Shown: positions 36,013 through 44,312 of the stretch, piece by piece
How positions within the stretch are numbered: the first letter of the stretch is position 1
Layout of the letters: every line of letters begins with the position of its first letter
Translations under genes and position numbers: made by a program
Notes under the pieces: model-generated
Told to the model about the DNA's origin: nothing
The model's database searches: none
The model's input: the letters and a program-made list of their open reading frames with translations, nothing else
Assembly (NCBI GenBank): GCA_902591535.1
Contig: CACJBA010000005.1
Location: 1 to 62,661 of the forward strand
DNA from: an uncultured Pelagibacteraceae bacterium
Lineage (GTDB): Bacteria > Pseudomonadota > Alphaproteobacteria > Pelagibacterales > Pelagibacteraceae
DNA: 62,661 nucleotides
Reading direction: 5' to 3'

Positions 36013-37222
36013 TATTTTGATATTTTTTCTTTAAATAAAGATCATTTTCGATACGTTCAATTACTATATCCCAAAGTTTTTTTTCTGGTGACTCTTTTGT
36101 TTTTATATACTTGTTAATATATTTTTCATATTTTTCATGATCTATATTTAAATAATTTTCAAAATTATTTAAATTTGAAATATGATTAAAATTAATTATC
36201 TTTTTACCTAATGCTGAAGCCAAGCTTTGAATTAGTTGTTCCCAATGTTTAGCGTAGTCTTTCTCCTGAATCTCATTGGTTGTTACAAGTATAATTGGTT
36301 TTTTTAAAAGTATAGCCAATTGAAAAGCGGTACTGCTATGTCCCACAATAACATCAGCATCTTTAATTAATTCGAAAGTATTATTCTTTATTGTAGGAAG
36401 TTTAAATTTTACCAATTTAGTTTCATAATTTGACCTAGGGTGTGCTGCAATTTTAATTTCAAGTTTTAATGACTCTGCTATTTTGTTAAGACCGTAATCT
36501 ATAGTTGGATAATAATTATTTGCTGTAACAAATGGTTGAATGTCTAGACGTTTATAATCTGAATGGTAAGCTGCATCTTCATCTAAAAATAATAGATATT
36601 TACGATTTATATTTTTTTTAACGCTTTTAAAATCAATAAAGTAATCATAATCAAAATTATGTGCCTTAATTATTGAAGTTTTTTTATTATTAATATTTGA
36701 CATCGAGTTAGTGCCACCTACTACGATATAGTCAGGATCAAATTTTTTAGTTCTAATTTGTATTACTTTATTTTTAACAAACAAGATAAGTTTATTAGCA
36801 AAAATAACTGGATTTATAAATGCCCTAAATAATTCAAGAATTTTTTTTTTGCTTTGACCTCTTGGGATGCTACCAAGTCTTAGTTTTAATATTACACCAT
36901 GCACACGAGCAATTTTTCTTATTCTTGTATTATTACTTTTGAAATCTAATAAATCTATAAATACGACCTCATTTTGAAGATTATTGATTGAAAATAATAT
37001 TTCATCAATACTTTTAAAAATTGTCAAGCCTTTAAAATTTGAACTTATTTTTTCTCCATTAACCTCTTTCCAAAATTCAGGAGCATTGAAACTTGTAACA
37101 TCAAAAACATTAACCTTCCAACCGTGATTAATCCAATTTTGAATACCATACCGTCTATAGTTTCTTTCAGTTAATGGAGATTCAACAAGAAATATTACTT
37201 CTTTTTGATTGTAAGAACTCAA
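36002..37222 (-). CDS. Surface carbohydrate biosynthesis protein
   Basis: A 406-residue soluble protein with the pattern of a GT-B-like surface polysaccharide family. It opens EVIFLVESPLTERNYRRYG, with DVTSF near 40. A DYIVVGGTNS strand and KAHNFDYDY follow. YLLFLDEDAAYHSDY, IAAHPRSNYE and DVIVGHSSTAFQLAILLKKP form the probable donor site. Metal use is not obvious. It overlaps the gene at 34228 by 11 bp. I think it belongs to the family named surface carbohydrate biosynthesis protein, without a proven reaction. Confidence 0.65.
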   Translation of the reverse strand: MSSYNQKEVIFLVESPLTERNYRRYGIQNWINHGWKVNVFDVTSFNAPEFWKEVNGEKISSNFKGLTIFKSIDEILFSINNLQNEVVFIDLLDFKSNNTRIRKIARVHGVILKLRLGSIPRGQSKKKILELFRAFINPVIFANKLILFVKNKVIQIRTKKFDPDYIVVGGTNSMSNINNKKTSIIKAHNFDYDYFIDFKSVKKNINRKYLLFLDEDAAYHSDYKRLDIQPFVTANNYYPTIDYGLNKIAESLKLEIKIAAHPRSNYETKLVKFKLPTIKNNTFELIKDADVIVGHSSTAFQLAILLKKPIILVTTNEIQEKDYAKHWEQLIQSLASALGKKIINFNHISNLNNFENYLNIDHEKYEKYINKYIKTKESPEKKLWDIVIERIENDLYLKKKYQNNDR

Positions 37223-37398
37223 TTGTTTTTATTAGTTTTAAGTTATAAATGATACCAAATACATAAAGTATTAACAATAATTCTACAAGTAATTTATACC
37301 CTTTGTGATTTTATTTAGTGTTATTTAAGTGTTGGATTTTTTATTAGAAAAACTTTAGCTTTTTTTAAATTATGGTGTCCTAAAACTATATATATTTT
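37223..37398. other. Non-coding AT-rich spacer
   Basis: 176 bp between the surface-carbohydrate gene and the PhyH dioxygenase, both on the minus strand. It probably holds the promoter for the 37222-31586 unit. I see no gene or clear hairpin in it. Confidence 0.3.
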
Positions 37399-38142
37399 TT
37401 ATATTTGCTTTCTTAGCTTCATTTGAAGCTTTAATTTCTTTTCATAGTTTTTAAGTAACTTTTTATTATAGTCAGATCTTTTATCTTTAAACTGAATTGT
37501 AAAACCTCTTCTACTTCTCTTGCTTTTATTTTCATTGCTTCCATGTACCATTAAACAATGATGTATTAACACATCACCAGGATTTAATTTAGGTGTAACT
37601 AGCTTACAATTTTTTTTTATTTTGTTTAAAAAATTTTTTTTTATTTTTTGTGAAGTTCCTGGAGCAAATGAACTTTCATGCTCCAATAATCCATATTTAT
37701 GGCTTCCATTGTAATAACTGAGACCTCCATTTGTCTTATCACATTTATCTAAAGCGACCCAAAAAGTTAATCCATTACTATTTTTAACTGCCCACAAAAA
37801 ATTATCTTGATGCATAGGGCTCTTCAAACCAACCTTAGCTGGTTTAGCAAACATTTCACATTTTCTAAATTCTGGTTCGGAATTCAAAAGCAATTTAGAT
37901 AAATTCAAAATTTTTTTCTTCTCAGCAAATTTGGAAAAATAATTTTCATATTTATCTATATCATGCAATGTATTTATAGAGTTGTTTGAAGTTCTATTTA
38001 TATCTCTACCTTTTAAATTTTTAGATTTAAGTTTTAAAAAATCTTTCAATTTTTTGTCTAGATTAAGAATTTCATTTTTTGTGAATAGACTTCTTGATAC
38101 ACAAAATCCATTTTTGTCATATTCAAATTTTAAGTTTTTCAT
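37399..38142 (-). CDS. PhyH-family Fe(II)/2-oxoglutarate dioxygenase
   Basis: A 247-residue phytanoyl-CoA-dioxygenase-like protein. The iron ligands are H111 and D113 in MHQDNF and H200 in LMVHGSNEN. The 2-oxoglutarate arginine is in the SRRGFTIQF stretch at 210-218, and NPGDVLIHH is typical. It would hydroxylate a small molecule or sugar in the cytoplasm. The substrate is unknown; in this locus a hydroxylated sugar or acyl group is plausible. It diverges from neuB at 38189 with a 46-bp spacer. Confidence 0.85.
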   Translation of the reverse strand: MKNLKFEYDKNGFCVSRSLFTKNEILNLDKKLKDFLKLKSKNLKGRDINRTSNNSINTLHDIDKYENYFSKFAEKKKILNLSKLLLNSEPEFRKCEMFAKPAKVGLKSPMHQDNFLWAVKNSNGLTFWVALDKCDKTNGGLSYYNGSHKYGLLEHESSFAPGTSQKIKKNFLNKIKKNCKLVTPKLNPGDVLIHHCLMVHGSNENKSKRSRRGFTIQFKDKRSDYNKKLLKNYEKKLKLQMKLRKQI

Positions 38143-38188
38143 AAAATTTTATTATGTATTACATAAATTATAATATATAAATATTTTT

Positions 38189-39199
38189 ATGAGCGGAGAA
38201 AATAATCTTGAAATAATTGCAGAAATAGGAGTTAATCACAATGGTAAATTGTCACTTGCTAAGAAACTAATTAATATTGCTAAAAAATCAGGGGCAACTG
38301 CCGTAAAGTTTCAAACTTATATAACTGATAATTTTGTTTTAAAAAAAGCGAAAAAAGTAAAGTATCAAATCACTAACTCTAAAAAAAAAGAAACCCATTA
38401 TGAAATGTTGAAAAAACTTGAGTTAAAAAAGAAAGATTTTATGATTATTAAAGATTATTGTAAAAAAAAAAGCATTGAGTTTATATCAACTCCATATGAC
38501 CCTGAGAGCGTTGATACACTAGAAAAAATAAACGTAAAGAGATACAAAGTTGCCTCTGCTGATATTGATGATTACCTACTTCATAAAAAAATAAGCAATA
38601 CTAATAAAAAAGTAATAATTTCAACAGGGATGAGTACTCTTAAAGATATAAAAAGAACAGTCAAATTATATAAAAAAAAAAATATTACTTTGCTTCACTG
38701 TGTATCCTCATACCCTTGCGAATTAAATCATTCATACATTGCTCGAATCAAAAAACTTAAAAATATTTTTAAATTACCAGTTGGCTTTTCAGACCACACA
38801 GTTTCTTATGAACCTGCAATTATGGCGTACGCAGCAGGTGCAAGAGTCTTTGAAAAACATATAACGCTCTCAAATAAAATGGATGGCCCAGATCATAAAG
38901 CCTCATTAAATCCAAAGAACTTTGCAATATATGTTAGAAAATTAAAAACTGCAGAAAAAATATACGGTGATTTTCAAGATAAGTTATTATCTGTTGAAAA
39001 GAATATGAAAAGCACTTCCTCAAAAAGTATTACTTTAATAAGAGACCTTAAATGTGGTGATAAAATTAAAATTGAGGATATTGCTATGAAAAGACCAGGC
39101 CATGGTTTAAAAGGTTTTTTTATTCCAAAAATTATAGGTAAAAAAATAAAAAAAAATATGAGAGCTAACACTCAGATAAAACAAAAAGATTTTATATAA
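38189..39199 (+). CDS. Nonulosonate synthase, NeuB family (set A)
   Basis: A 336-residue PEP-condensing enzyme. IAEIGVNHNGKLSLAKKLI opens the barrel, GATAVKFQTY follows, then SDHTVSYEPAIMAYAAGA and EKHITLSNKMDGPDHKASL with its metal and active-site residues. A C-terminal SAF/antifreeze-like domain (about 275-336) ends the protein. It joins PEP to a 6-carbon N-acyl sugar, forming a 9-carbon acid. Which sialic, legionaminic or pseudaminic acid it makes is not clear. It starts a plus-strand operon with an isomerase 0 bp downstream. Confidence 0.92.
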   Translation: MSGENNLEIIAEIGVNHNGKLSLAKKLINIAKKSGATAVKFQTYITDNFVLKKAKKVKYQITNSKKKETHYEMLKKLELKKKDFMIIKDYCKKKSIEFISTPYDPESVDTLEKINVKRYKVASADIDDYLLHKKISNTNKKVIISTGMSTLKDIKRTVKLYKKKNITLLHCVSSYPCELNHSYIARIKKLKNIFKLPVGFSDHTVSYEPAIMAYAAGARVFEKHITLSNKMDGPDHKASLNPKNFAIYVRKLKTAEKIYGDFQDKLLSVEKNMKSTSSKSITLIRDLKCGDKIKIEDIAMKRPGHGLKGFFIPKIIGKKIKKNMRANTQIKQKDFI

Positions 39200-40048
39200 G
39201 TGAATTATTTATCAACTAGTCTGTTAAAAAAAAAAACTACAAGCTCAATAATAAATGCTTTAGAAGATCTAAATATATATAATCTCGAATTATCGTCTGG
39301 TCCATATGAAAAAAAAATAAATCAATTTTTAATCAAGAAAAGAAAAAAAAATAAATTAAACTTTTTAATTCACAATTATTTTCCAGTTCCCAAAAAAGCA
39401 TTTGTTTTAAATCTGGCATCAAATAAAAAGGAAATTAGATATTTAAGTATTAAACACGCAAAAAATGCAATTAAACTTTGTGGAAAATTAGAAAGTAAAT
39501 ATTATAGTTTTCATGCAGGTTTTTTAATTGACCCCAAAATAAAAAGTCTAGGAAAAGTTAATGAAGCATTTAAAATTACCCCTAGAGAAATTGCTAAAAA
39601 AAATTTTATAGACTCAATCAGAAAGCTATCTAAATATGCAAAAAAGTATGATGTTGACTTACTAATTGAAAATAACGTTCTTACTAAACAAAATTATTTT
39701 AGATTTAATGGCAATCCATTTTTATTTGTTGATGAAAAAGAAATAAATGATGTTATGCCTATTTTACCAAAAAATGTTCGATTATTGTTAGATGTAGGTC
39801 ATCTAAATGTTTCAGCAAAAACACTAAAATTTAGTAAAAAAAAATTTATCTATAAATGCAATAAATGGATTAAAGGATATCAACTAAGTGAAAATAATGG
39901 TTTTAAGGACGAAAACAAACCTATTAAAAGAAGTTCATGGTTTTTAAAATATTTAAAAAAAAAAAAATTTTATTCTCTAGAAATAAAATTAAAAAATTTA
40001 GATTCAGCAAAAGAACAAACCAAAATATTAGATAAGTATGTCAAATAA
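39200..40048 (+). CDS. TIM-barrel sugar phosphate isomerase/epimerase
   Basis: A 282-residue protein of the AP-endonuclease-2/xylose-isomerase-like fold. STSLLKKKTTSSI opens the barrel and ELSSGPYEK follows. YYSFHAGF, DLLIENNV, LLLDVGHLNVSA and YSLEIKLK carry the typical metal-binding Glu/Asp/His residues. It probably isomerises or epimerises a sugar in the set A nonulosonate pathway. The start is GTG directly after the neuB stop, and it overlaps the next gene by 11 bp. Degraded relatives of its N-terminus appear at 44184 and 46020. Confidence 0.75.
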   Translation: MNYLSTSLLKKKTTSSIINALEDLNIYNLELSSGPYEKKINQFLIKKRKKNKLNFLIHNYFPVPKKAFVLNLASNKKEIRYLSIKHAKNAIKLCGKLESKYYSFHAGFLIDPKIKSLGKVNEAFKITPREIAKKNFIDSIRKLSKYAKKYDVDLLIENNVLTKQNYFRFNGNPFLFVDEKEINDVMPILPKNVRLLLDVGHLNVSAKTLKFSKKKFIYKCNKWIKGYQLSENNGFKDENKPIKRSSWFLKYLKKKKFYSLEIKLKNLDSAKEQTKILDKYVK

Positions 40049-41477
40049 TTTTAAATATATGACCATTGCCCCTTCAAGCTCAATTAAGAATGCTATGATA
40101 AATATAGATAAGAATGCGACAGGAAGTATATTTATTACAAAAAATAAGGTTATTTTGGGAGTTGTTACTGATGGTGATATCCGAAGATACTTAATTAAAC
40201 ACAAAAAATTAAACACTAAAATCAAAATTTTGATGAATAAGAATTTTGTATCAATAAATAGTTTTGAAACTAGAGAAAATATTTTTAAAATTACTCAAAG
40301 ATTTAAGCACAAAATAAGAGTTTTTCCAATTGTAAATAAAAAAAAGGAATTGGTTGATTTTATTTTTGATAATAAAATTCATAAAATTCCCATCTACAAA
40401 CCATACCTGGAAGGCAATGAAAAAAATTACTTGTTAAATTGTGTTTCGAATAATTGGATTTCTTCTGGTGGATATTATGTATTAGATTTTGAAAAAAAAT
40501 TTTCAAATATATTTTCAAATAGAAGGTCATTGGCTGTTACCAGCGGCACAACTGCATTACATTTGGCTCTTGCTTCTTTAGGCGTTGGTGAAGGTGACGA
40601 GGTAATAGTTCCAAACCTTACTTTTGCAGCTGTAATTAATTCTGTATTACATACAAAAGCAAAACCAGTGGTTGTAGATGTAGATAAGTATAAATGGACT
40701 ATTAGCTGTTCTGAAATTGAAAAAAATATTTCAAAAAAGACTAAAGCTATAATTCCAGTTCATATTTTCGGCAATCCTTGTCAAATGGAAGAAATATCTA
40801 AAATTGCAAAAAAACATAAAATTTTTGTCATTGAAGATTGTGCAGAAGCTATTGGTAGTAAGTTTAAAAATAAAAATATTGGAACTTTTGGAGATTGTTC
40901 GATCTTTAGTTTTTTTGGAAACAAGACAATCACAACTGGTGAAGGAGGAATGATATTATTTAAAAATAAAAAAAACTATGACAGAGCTAAAAAACTGAGA
41001 GATCACGGAATGTCTATTAAAAAAAAATATTACCACGAAGAAGTTGGCTTTAATTACAGAATGACAAATATGCAAGCAGCTATTGGTTTAGCGCAATTAG
41101 AAAAATATAAAAAAATAGTAAAAAAGAAAATTGATATTTCAAAACAGTATAAAGAAATTTTAAAAAATAAAAAATTCTTAAATTTTCAAATAGATGAAAA
41201 AAAAAGTTTAAATTCATATTGGGCAATTGCGGTAATTGTAAATAAAAACTTTAAATTCAAATTTATTGAGGAAAAACTTAATAATGCAGGTATTGAAATA
41301 AGAAATTTCTTTTATCCTCTAAATAAACAGAAAATTTATAAAAAATATGCTAAAAAAAAAAATTACGTAACTGATAGTTTTTATAAAAAAGGAATTTTAC
41401 TACCAACATACCCATCTTTGAGTGAGTCAAATATAAAATATATTTGTAAAAATCTTGAAAGCATAATAACTTATTAA
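40038..41477 (+). CDS. CBS-pair fused to DegT/DnrJ aminotransferase
   Basis: A 479-residue fusion. Residues 1-115 form two CBS motifs (GVVTDGDIRRYL at 41-52, RVFPIVNKKKELVDFIF near 94-110), normally found on PtmE-type nucleotidyltransferases. Residues 120-479 are a PLP aminotransferase with SGTTALHLALASLG at 170-183, IEDCAEAIG and catalytic K296 in NKTITTGEGGM. It would aminate a keto-sugar nucleotide, and the CBS part may sense a nucleotide or regulate activity. It overlaps the isomerase by 11 bp and ends stop to stop with neuA, with no gap. Confidence 0.85.
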   Translation: MSNNFKYMTIAPSSSIKNAMINIDKNATGSIFITKNKVILGVVTDGDIRRYLIKHKKLNTKIKILMNKNFVSINSFETRENIFKITQRFKHKIRVFPIVNKKKELVDFIFDNKIHKIPIYKPYLEGNEKNYLLNCVSNNWISSGGYYVLDFEKKFSNIFSNRRSLAVTSGTTALHLALASLGVGEGDEVIVPNLTFAAVINSVLHTKAKPVVVDVDKYKWTISCSEIEKNISKKTKAIIPVHIFGNPCQMEEISKIAKKHKIFVIEDCAEAIGSKFKNKNIGTFGDCSIFSFFGNKTITTGEGGMILFKNKKNYDRAKKLRDHGMSIKKKYYHEEVGFNYRMTNMQAAIGLAQLEKYKKIVKKKIDISKQYKEILKNKKFLNFQIDEKKSLNSYWAIAVIVNKNFKFKFIEEKLNNAGIEIRNFFYPLNKQKIYKKYAKKKNYVTDSFYKKGILLPTYPSLSESNIKYICKNLESIITY

Positions 41478-42161
41478 TTACAAAAAAGCTTCCGCAACTT
41501 TTAAATCATCTTTATAATCAATATCAATTGGCCATTTTTTCTGAATATAAAATTCTGTTATATTTTCTTTTGTTAAAGTCTTATGTTTTAAATAATAATC
41601 AGTTTTTACTAAATAAAAATCTCCATCAATGAAATAAAAATTTTTTTTATATTGTTGCCTTCCTATAACTTTTTTTCTCAAACTTTTTTTAATATATTTC
41701 CATTTTTTATTTTTTAACTCAATACATTCATATGGATGTTCTTTCATCGGTACTACAGACACAAGTGAAGAGATATTTTTTTTCTTGAAAAACTTTATAG
41801 CTTTATTCAAATTACTTATCTTTCTAACTGGAGTAGTCGGTTGCAGTACTAAAATTGCATCAAATTCAAAAGACTTGTTCTTTTTTAACCAATCCAGACC
41901 ATGTTTAATTGCAAGATATAATGGGGAATTATCTCCAGAGATTTTTGAAGGACGAAGATAGTCTATTTTGTTTTTTAGATATTTATTAGAATAACTTTTT
42001 ATTTTTTTAGAGTCAGTAGATAAAAATGTATAAACATTTTTAAGTTTACTTGCCACTTGAAGAGTATAATAAATAAGTGGTTTATTTTTTATTTTGCTTA
42101 AATTTTTATTTTTTATTCCTTTAGAATTTTTTCTTGCAGGGATAAAACACAAAATTTTCAC
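41478..42161 (-). CDS. CMP-nonulosonate cytidylyltransferase, NeuA-like (set A)
   Basis: A 227-residue enzyme. CFIPARKNSKGIKNKNL is the CTP-binding loop of CMP-sialate synthetases. LVLQPTTPVRKISNL, SVVPMKEHPYE and YFIDGDFYLV follow the NeuA/LegF layout. It activates the nine-carbon acid made by NeuB as the CMP sugar. The start is GTG 42161, sharing one base with the aminotransferase stop. It converges on the CBS-aminotransferase with zero gap at TTAATTA. Confidence 0.88.
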   Translation of the reverse strand: MKILCFIPARKNSKGIKNKNLSKIKNKPLIYYTLQVASKLKNVYTFLSTDSKKIKSYSNKYLKNKIDYLRPSKISGDNSPLYLAIKHGLDWLKKNKSFEFDAILVLQPTTPVRKISNLNKAIKFFKKKNISSLVSVVPMKEHPYECIELKNKKWKYIKKSLRKKVIGRQQYKKNFYFIDGDFYLVKTDYYLKHKTLTKENITEFYIQKKWPIDIDYKDDLKVAEAFL

Positions 42162-43291
42162 TAAATTTTTGATAATAATTTACCTAGAGTTTTATAAGAA
42201 TTTACAGGCTTTTTTAACAACATAGGTATTGCAATTGAGTTCTCTAAAATTGTTTTTGTTTTATAATTTTTTTTCGACAATACATTTCCAATAGCATGGT
42301 CCCAATAATATGCACAATGCCATCTAATTGCTCCAGGTAAATTTTTTGTACCAAAATTGTTCTGGGTTAGTAACTTTAATATCTTTCTTTTTATTTTCAC
42401 ATTTTTAATGTTTTTTATAATCAAAACATCATACGATTCCTCACTAAACTTGGGTTGAGTTCTTAAATCAAATTTTTTAAAAATTAAATTTTTTAAGGCT
42501 TCATATCTCTTTTTATTTTCTACTATAATATTATCTAATTTTTTAAGTTGTATTTTACCAATTACACCCTGCATTTCTGTCATCCTATAATTAAATCCAG
42601 GAAATTTTGCCCTATCATTACCTCTACTAAATTTTTTTAAAAGTTGATGCCCATGATCATGATATTCATTGCAAAATTTAAAATATTTTTTTTTATTCGT
42701 AACTATCATTCCACCTTCACCCGTAGTAATAGTTTTTCCAAAATCAAAACTGAAAACGCCTACATCTCCTAGTGTTCCTAAGTATTTACTTTTATATTTA
42801 CTTCCAATGGACTCACAATTATCCTCTAAGATTTTTAATTTGTATTTATTTGCAATTTGAATTATTTTGTCCATTTCACAAGGATTACCCAACATATGAA
42901 CTGGTAAAAGTACTTTAGTTTTTTTAGTAATTTTTTTTTTTAGTTCGTCTAAATCCATATTAAGATTTTCATCAATATTAACCATCACTGGCTTCGCACC
43001 TATATCCAAAATTGCTTCAATAGTTGCTATAAAATTGAAACTTTGAGTGATTACCTCGTCACCAGCTTTGACTCCTAAAGCTTTTAATCCTATTTTAATA
43101 GCGGCTGTTCCAGATGTTACTGCCAAAGAATGTTTACATCTCATTTTTTTTGAAAAATTTTTTTCAAACTCTCTAACATGAAATTTTTTTCTTAAGTTTT
43201 CCCAACCATGGGCAAATAAAACTCCTCCTTCTTTAAACAAATTTAATATAGCATTTTTTTCTTCTTTATTGATTATTTCAAAACCTGGCAT
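42161..43291 (-). CDS. DegT/DnrJ-family PLP aminotransferase
   Basis: A 376-residue aminotransferase. LAVTSGTAAIKIGLKALG is at 56-73, LEDNCESIGS at 155-164, and the PLP lysine K186 is in FDFGKTITTGEGGM. NYRMTEMQGVIG marks the C-terminal part. The SFDFGK rather than SFHATK context matches sugar aminotransferases of the perosamine/VioA-like type. It probably aminates a keto sugar. The start is ATG 43291, 8 bp after a truncated gmhA remnant, and it is coupled to the NeuA-like gene downstream. Confidence 0.85.
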   Translation of the reverse strand: MPGFEIINKEEKNAILNLFKEGGVLFAHGWENLRKKFHVREFEKNFSKKMRCKHSLAVTSGTAAIKIGLKALGVKAGDEVITQSFNFIATIEAILDIGAKPVMVNIDENLNMDLDELKKKITKKTKVLLPVHMLGNPCEMDKIIQIANKYKLKILEDNCESIGSKYKSKYLGTLGDVGVFSFDFGKTITTGEGGMIVTNKKKYFKFCNEYHDHGHQLLKKFSRGNDRAKFPGFNYRMTEMQGVIGKIQLKKLDNIIVENKKRYEALKNLIFKKFDLRTQPKFSEESYDVLIIKNIKNVKIKRKILKLLTQNNFGTKNLPGAIRWHCAYYWDHAIGNVLSKKNYKTKTILENSIAIPMLLKKPVNSYKTLGKLLSKI

Positions 43292-43299
43292 ATTGTTAT

Positions 43300-43440
43300 T
43301 TATTTAATAAAAATTCTTCCTTTTTTTTTAATACTTAAGAAAATTAAATTTATTACTTTATCTATTTTTTTTTTATTAAGTAATAAACTATATTTTACGT
43401 TTGAACTTTCAATTATTTTTTTTTCTAATTCTGATTTCAT
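43300..43440 (-). pseudogene. GmhA N-terminal remnant
   Basis: A 46-codon open frame from ATG 43440. It encodes MKSELEKKIIESSNVKYS... then VINLIFLSIKKKGRIFIK and a stop. The pattern matches the N-terminus of phosphoheptose isomerase up to the point where the family continues into the NGGSAADAQH core. The gene is cut just before that point by an in-frame stop, and the aminotransferase begins 8 bp later. It looks like the leftover of a gmhA gene lost by recombination. A small free-standing protein is less likely. The function is lost. Confidence 0.6.
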
Positions 43441-43521
43441 GAAAATTTGAATAATTAAAAGAAGTTTATATAATAATATATCAAAAAAATATATATATAT
43501 TATTCGATAAAAATAAATTAA

Positions 43522-44184
43522 ATGAAAAAAAAAATTATAATAATAGGAGGGGGAGAACATGCAGGAGTAATATATGACTGCGTTAAAGAACAAAAAAAAT
43601 TTGATTTAATAGGATACTTAGATAAAAAAAAGGGCTTTTTATCAAAAAAAAAAATAAAGTACTTAGGTTCTGAAAATACTTTTTTTAAAAAATTTAAAAA
43701 AAATAAGAATATATTTTTTACAATTGCAATTGGAGATAACTACAAGAGAAAAAAAATTTACGATGATATTAAAAAATTTAAAATTCAAATTAATTGGGGC
43801 ATCGTCATTCATCCATCAGCAAGTATTTCGCCATTAGCTAAAATCGATGAAGGTGCTCAAATTTTGAATGGTTCAATAATTTCGTATAAAACCAGAATAT
43901 CAAAACATGTATGTATTTATACAGGCGCAATTATTGATCATCATAATCATTTTCATAGTTTTTCCAGCGCAGCACCTGGAGCTTGTACTGGAGGAAATGT
44001 AGAAGTGGGAGAAAACTCTTTTTTAGGAATAAACTGTTCAGTAAAACATGGAGTTAAAATTGGAAAAAAAGTAGTTATAGGAGGCAATGCCTTCGTTAAT
44101 AAAAATTGTTCTTCAAATAGTCTCTATTTTGGTATACCAGCAAGACGGGTTAGAAAATGGAAAGACGAAGAAAGTTATCTTTAA
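43522..44184 (+). CDS. NeuD/PglD-like sugar O- or N-acyltransferase
   Basis: A 220-residue protein. The N-terminal Rossmann-like PglD domain has IIIGGGEHAGVIYDCV. The left-handed beta-helix from about 100 onward has IDEGAQILNGSIIS, TGAIIDHHNHFH (catalytic His region), GENSFLGINCSVKHGVKIG and the GIPARRV end. It probably acetylates an amino sugar or nonulosonate using acetyl-CoA. Its place next to the NeuA/DegT genes fits the LegH/NeuD role. The stop overlaps the ATG of the next small frame (TAATG). Confidence 0.87.
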   Translation: MKKKIIIIGGGEHAGVIYDCVKEQKKFDLIGYLDKKKGFLSKKKIKYLGSENTFFKKFKKNKNIFFTIAIGDNYKRKKIYDDIKKFKIQINWGIVIHPSASISPLAKIDEGAQILNGSIISYKTRISKHVCIYTGAIIDHHNHFHSFSSAAPGACTGGNVEVGENSFLGINCSVKHGVKIGKKVVIGGNAFVNKNCSSNSLYFGIPARRVRKWKDEESYL

Positions 44185-44312
44185 TGAAAAATGTATATAT
44201 TTCTTCAAATTTCTATAAAGATAATTCAAAAATTGAAGATATTTATAAAGCTAAAATAAATATTAAACTAAACTCAACAATTGAAAAGAATATGATTAAA
44301 AAAATTACATAA
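44184..44312 (+). pseudogene. Isomerase-like N-terminal scrap, 42 codons
   Basis: A 42-codon frame starting inside the NeuD stop (TAATG) and ending in another TAATG at the carbamoyltransferase start. It reads MKNVYISSNFYKDNSKIED and then KINIKLNS, STIEKN. The pattern (Y-I-S, F-x-K/Q-D-N, then N-I-x-x-E/K-L, EKN) resembles the TIM-barrel isomerase start at 39200 and the ghost at 46020. It is probably a shortened remnant, but the perfect coupling on both sides means it may still be translated. It could also be a novel small protein. Confidence 0.5.

Noticed and set aside
43441..43593. Upstream extension of the gmhA remnant
   Set aside because: The frame continues back to 43593, but the added residues are a hydrophobic, Phe/Tyr-rich string unlike GmhA and overlap the NeuD gene on the other strand. 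The ATG at 43440 gives the family-like start.
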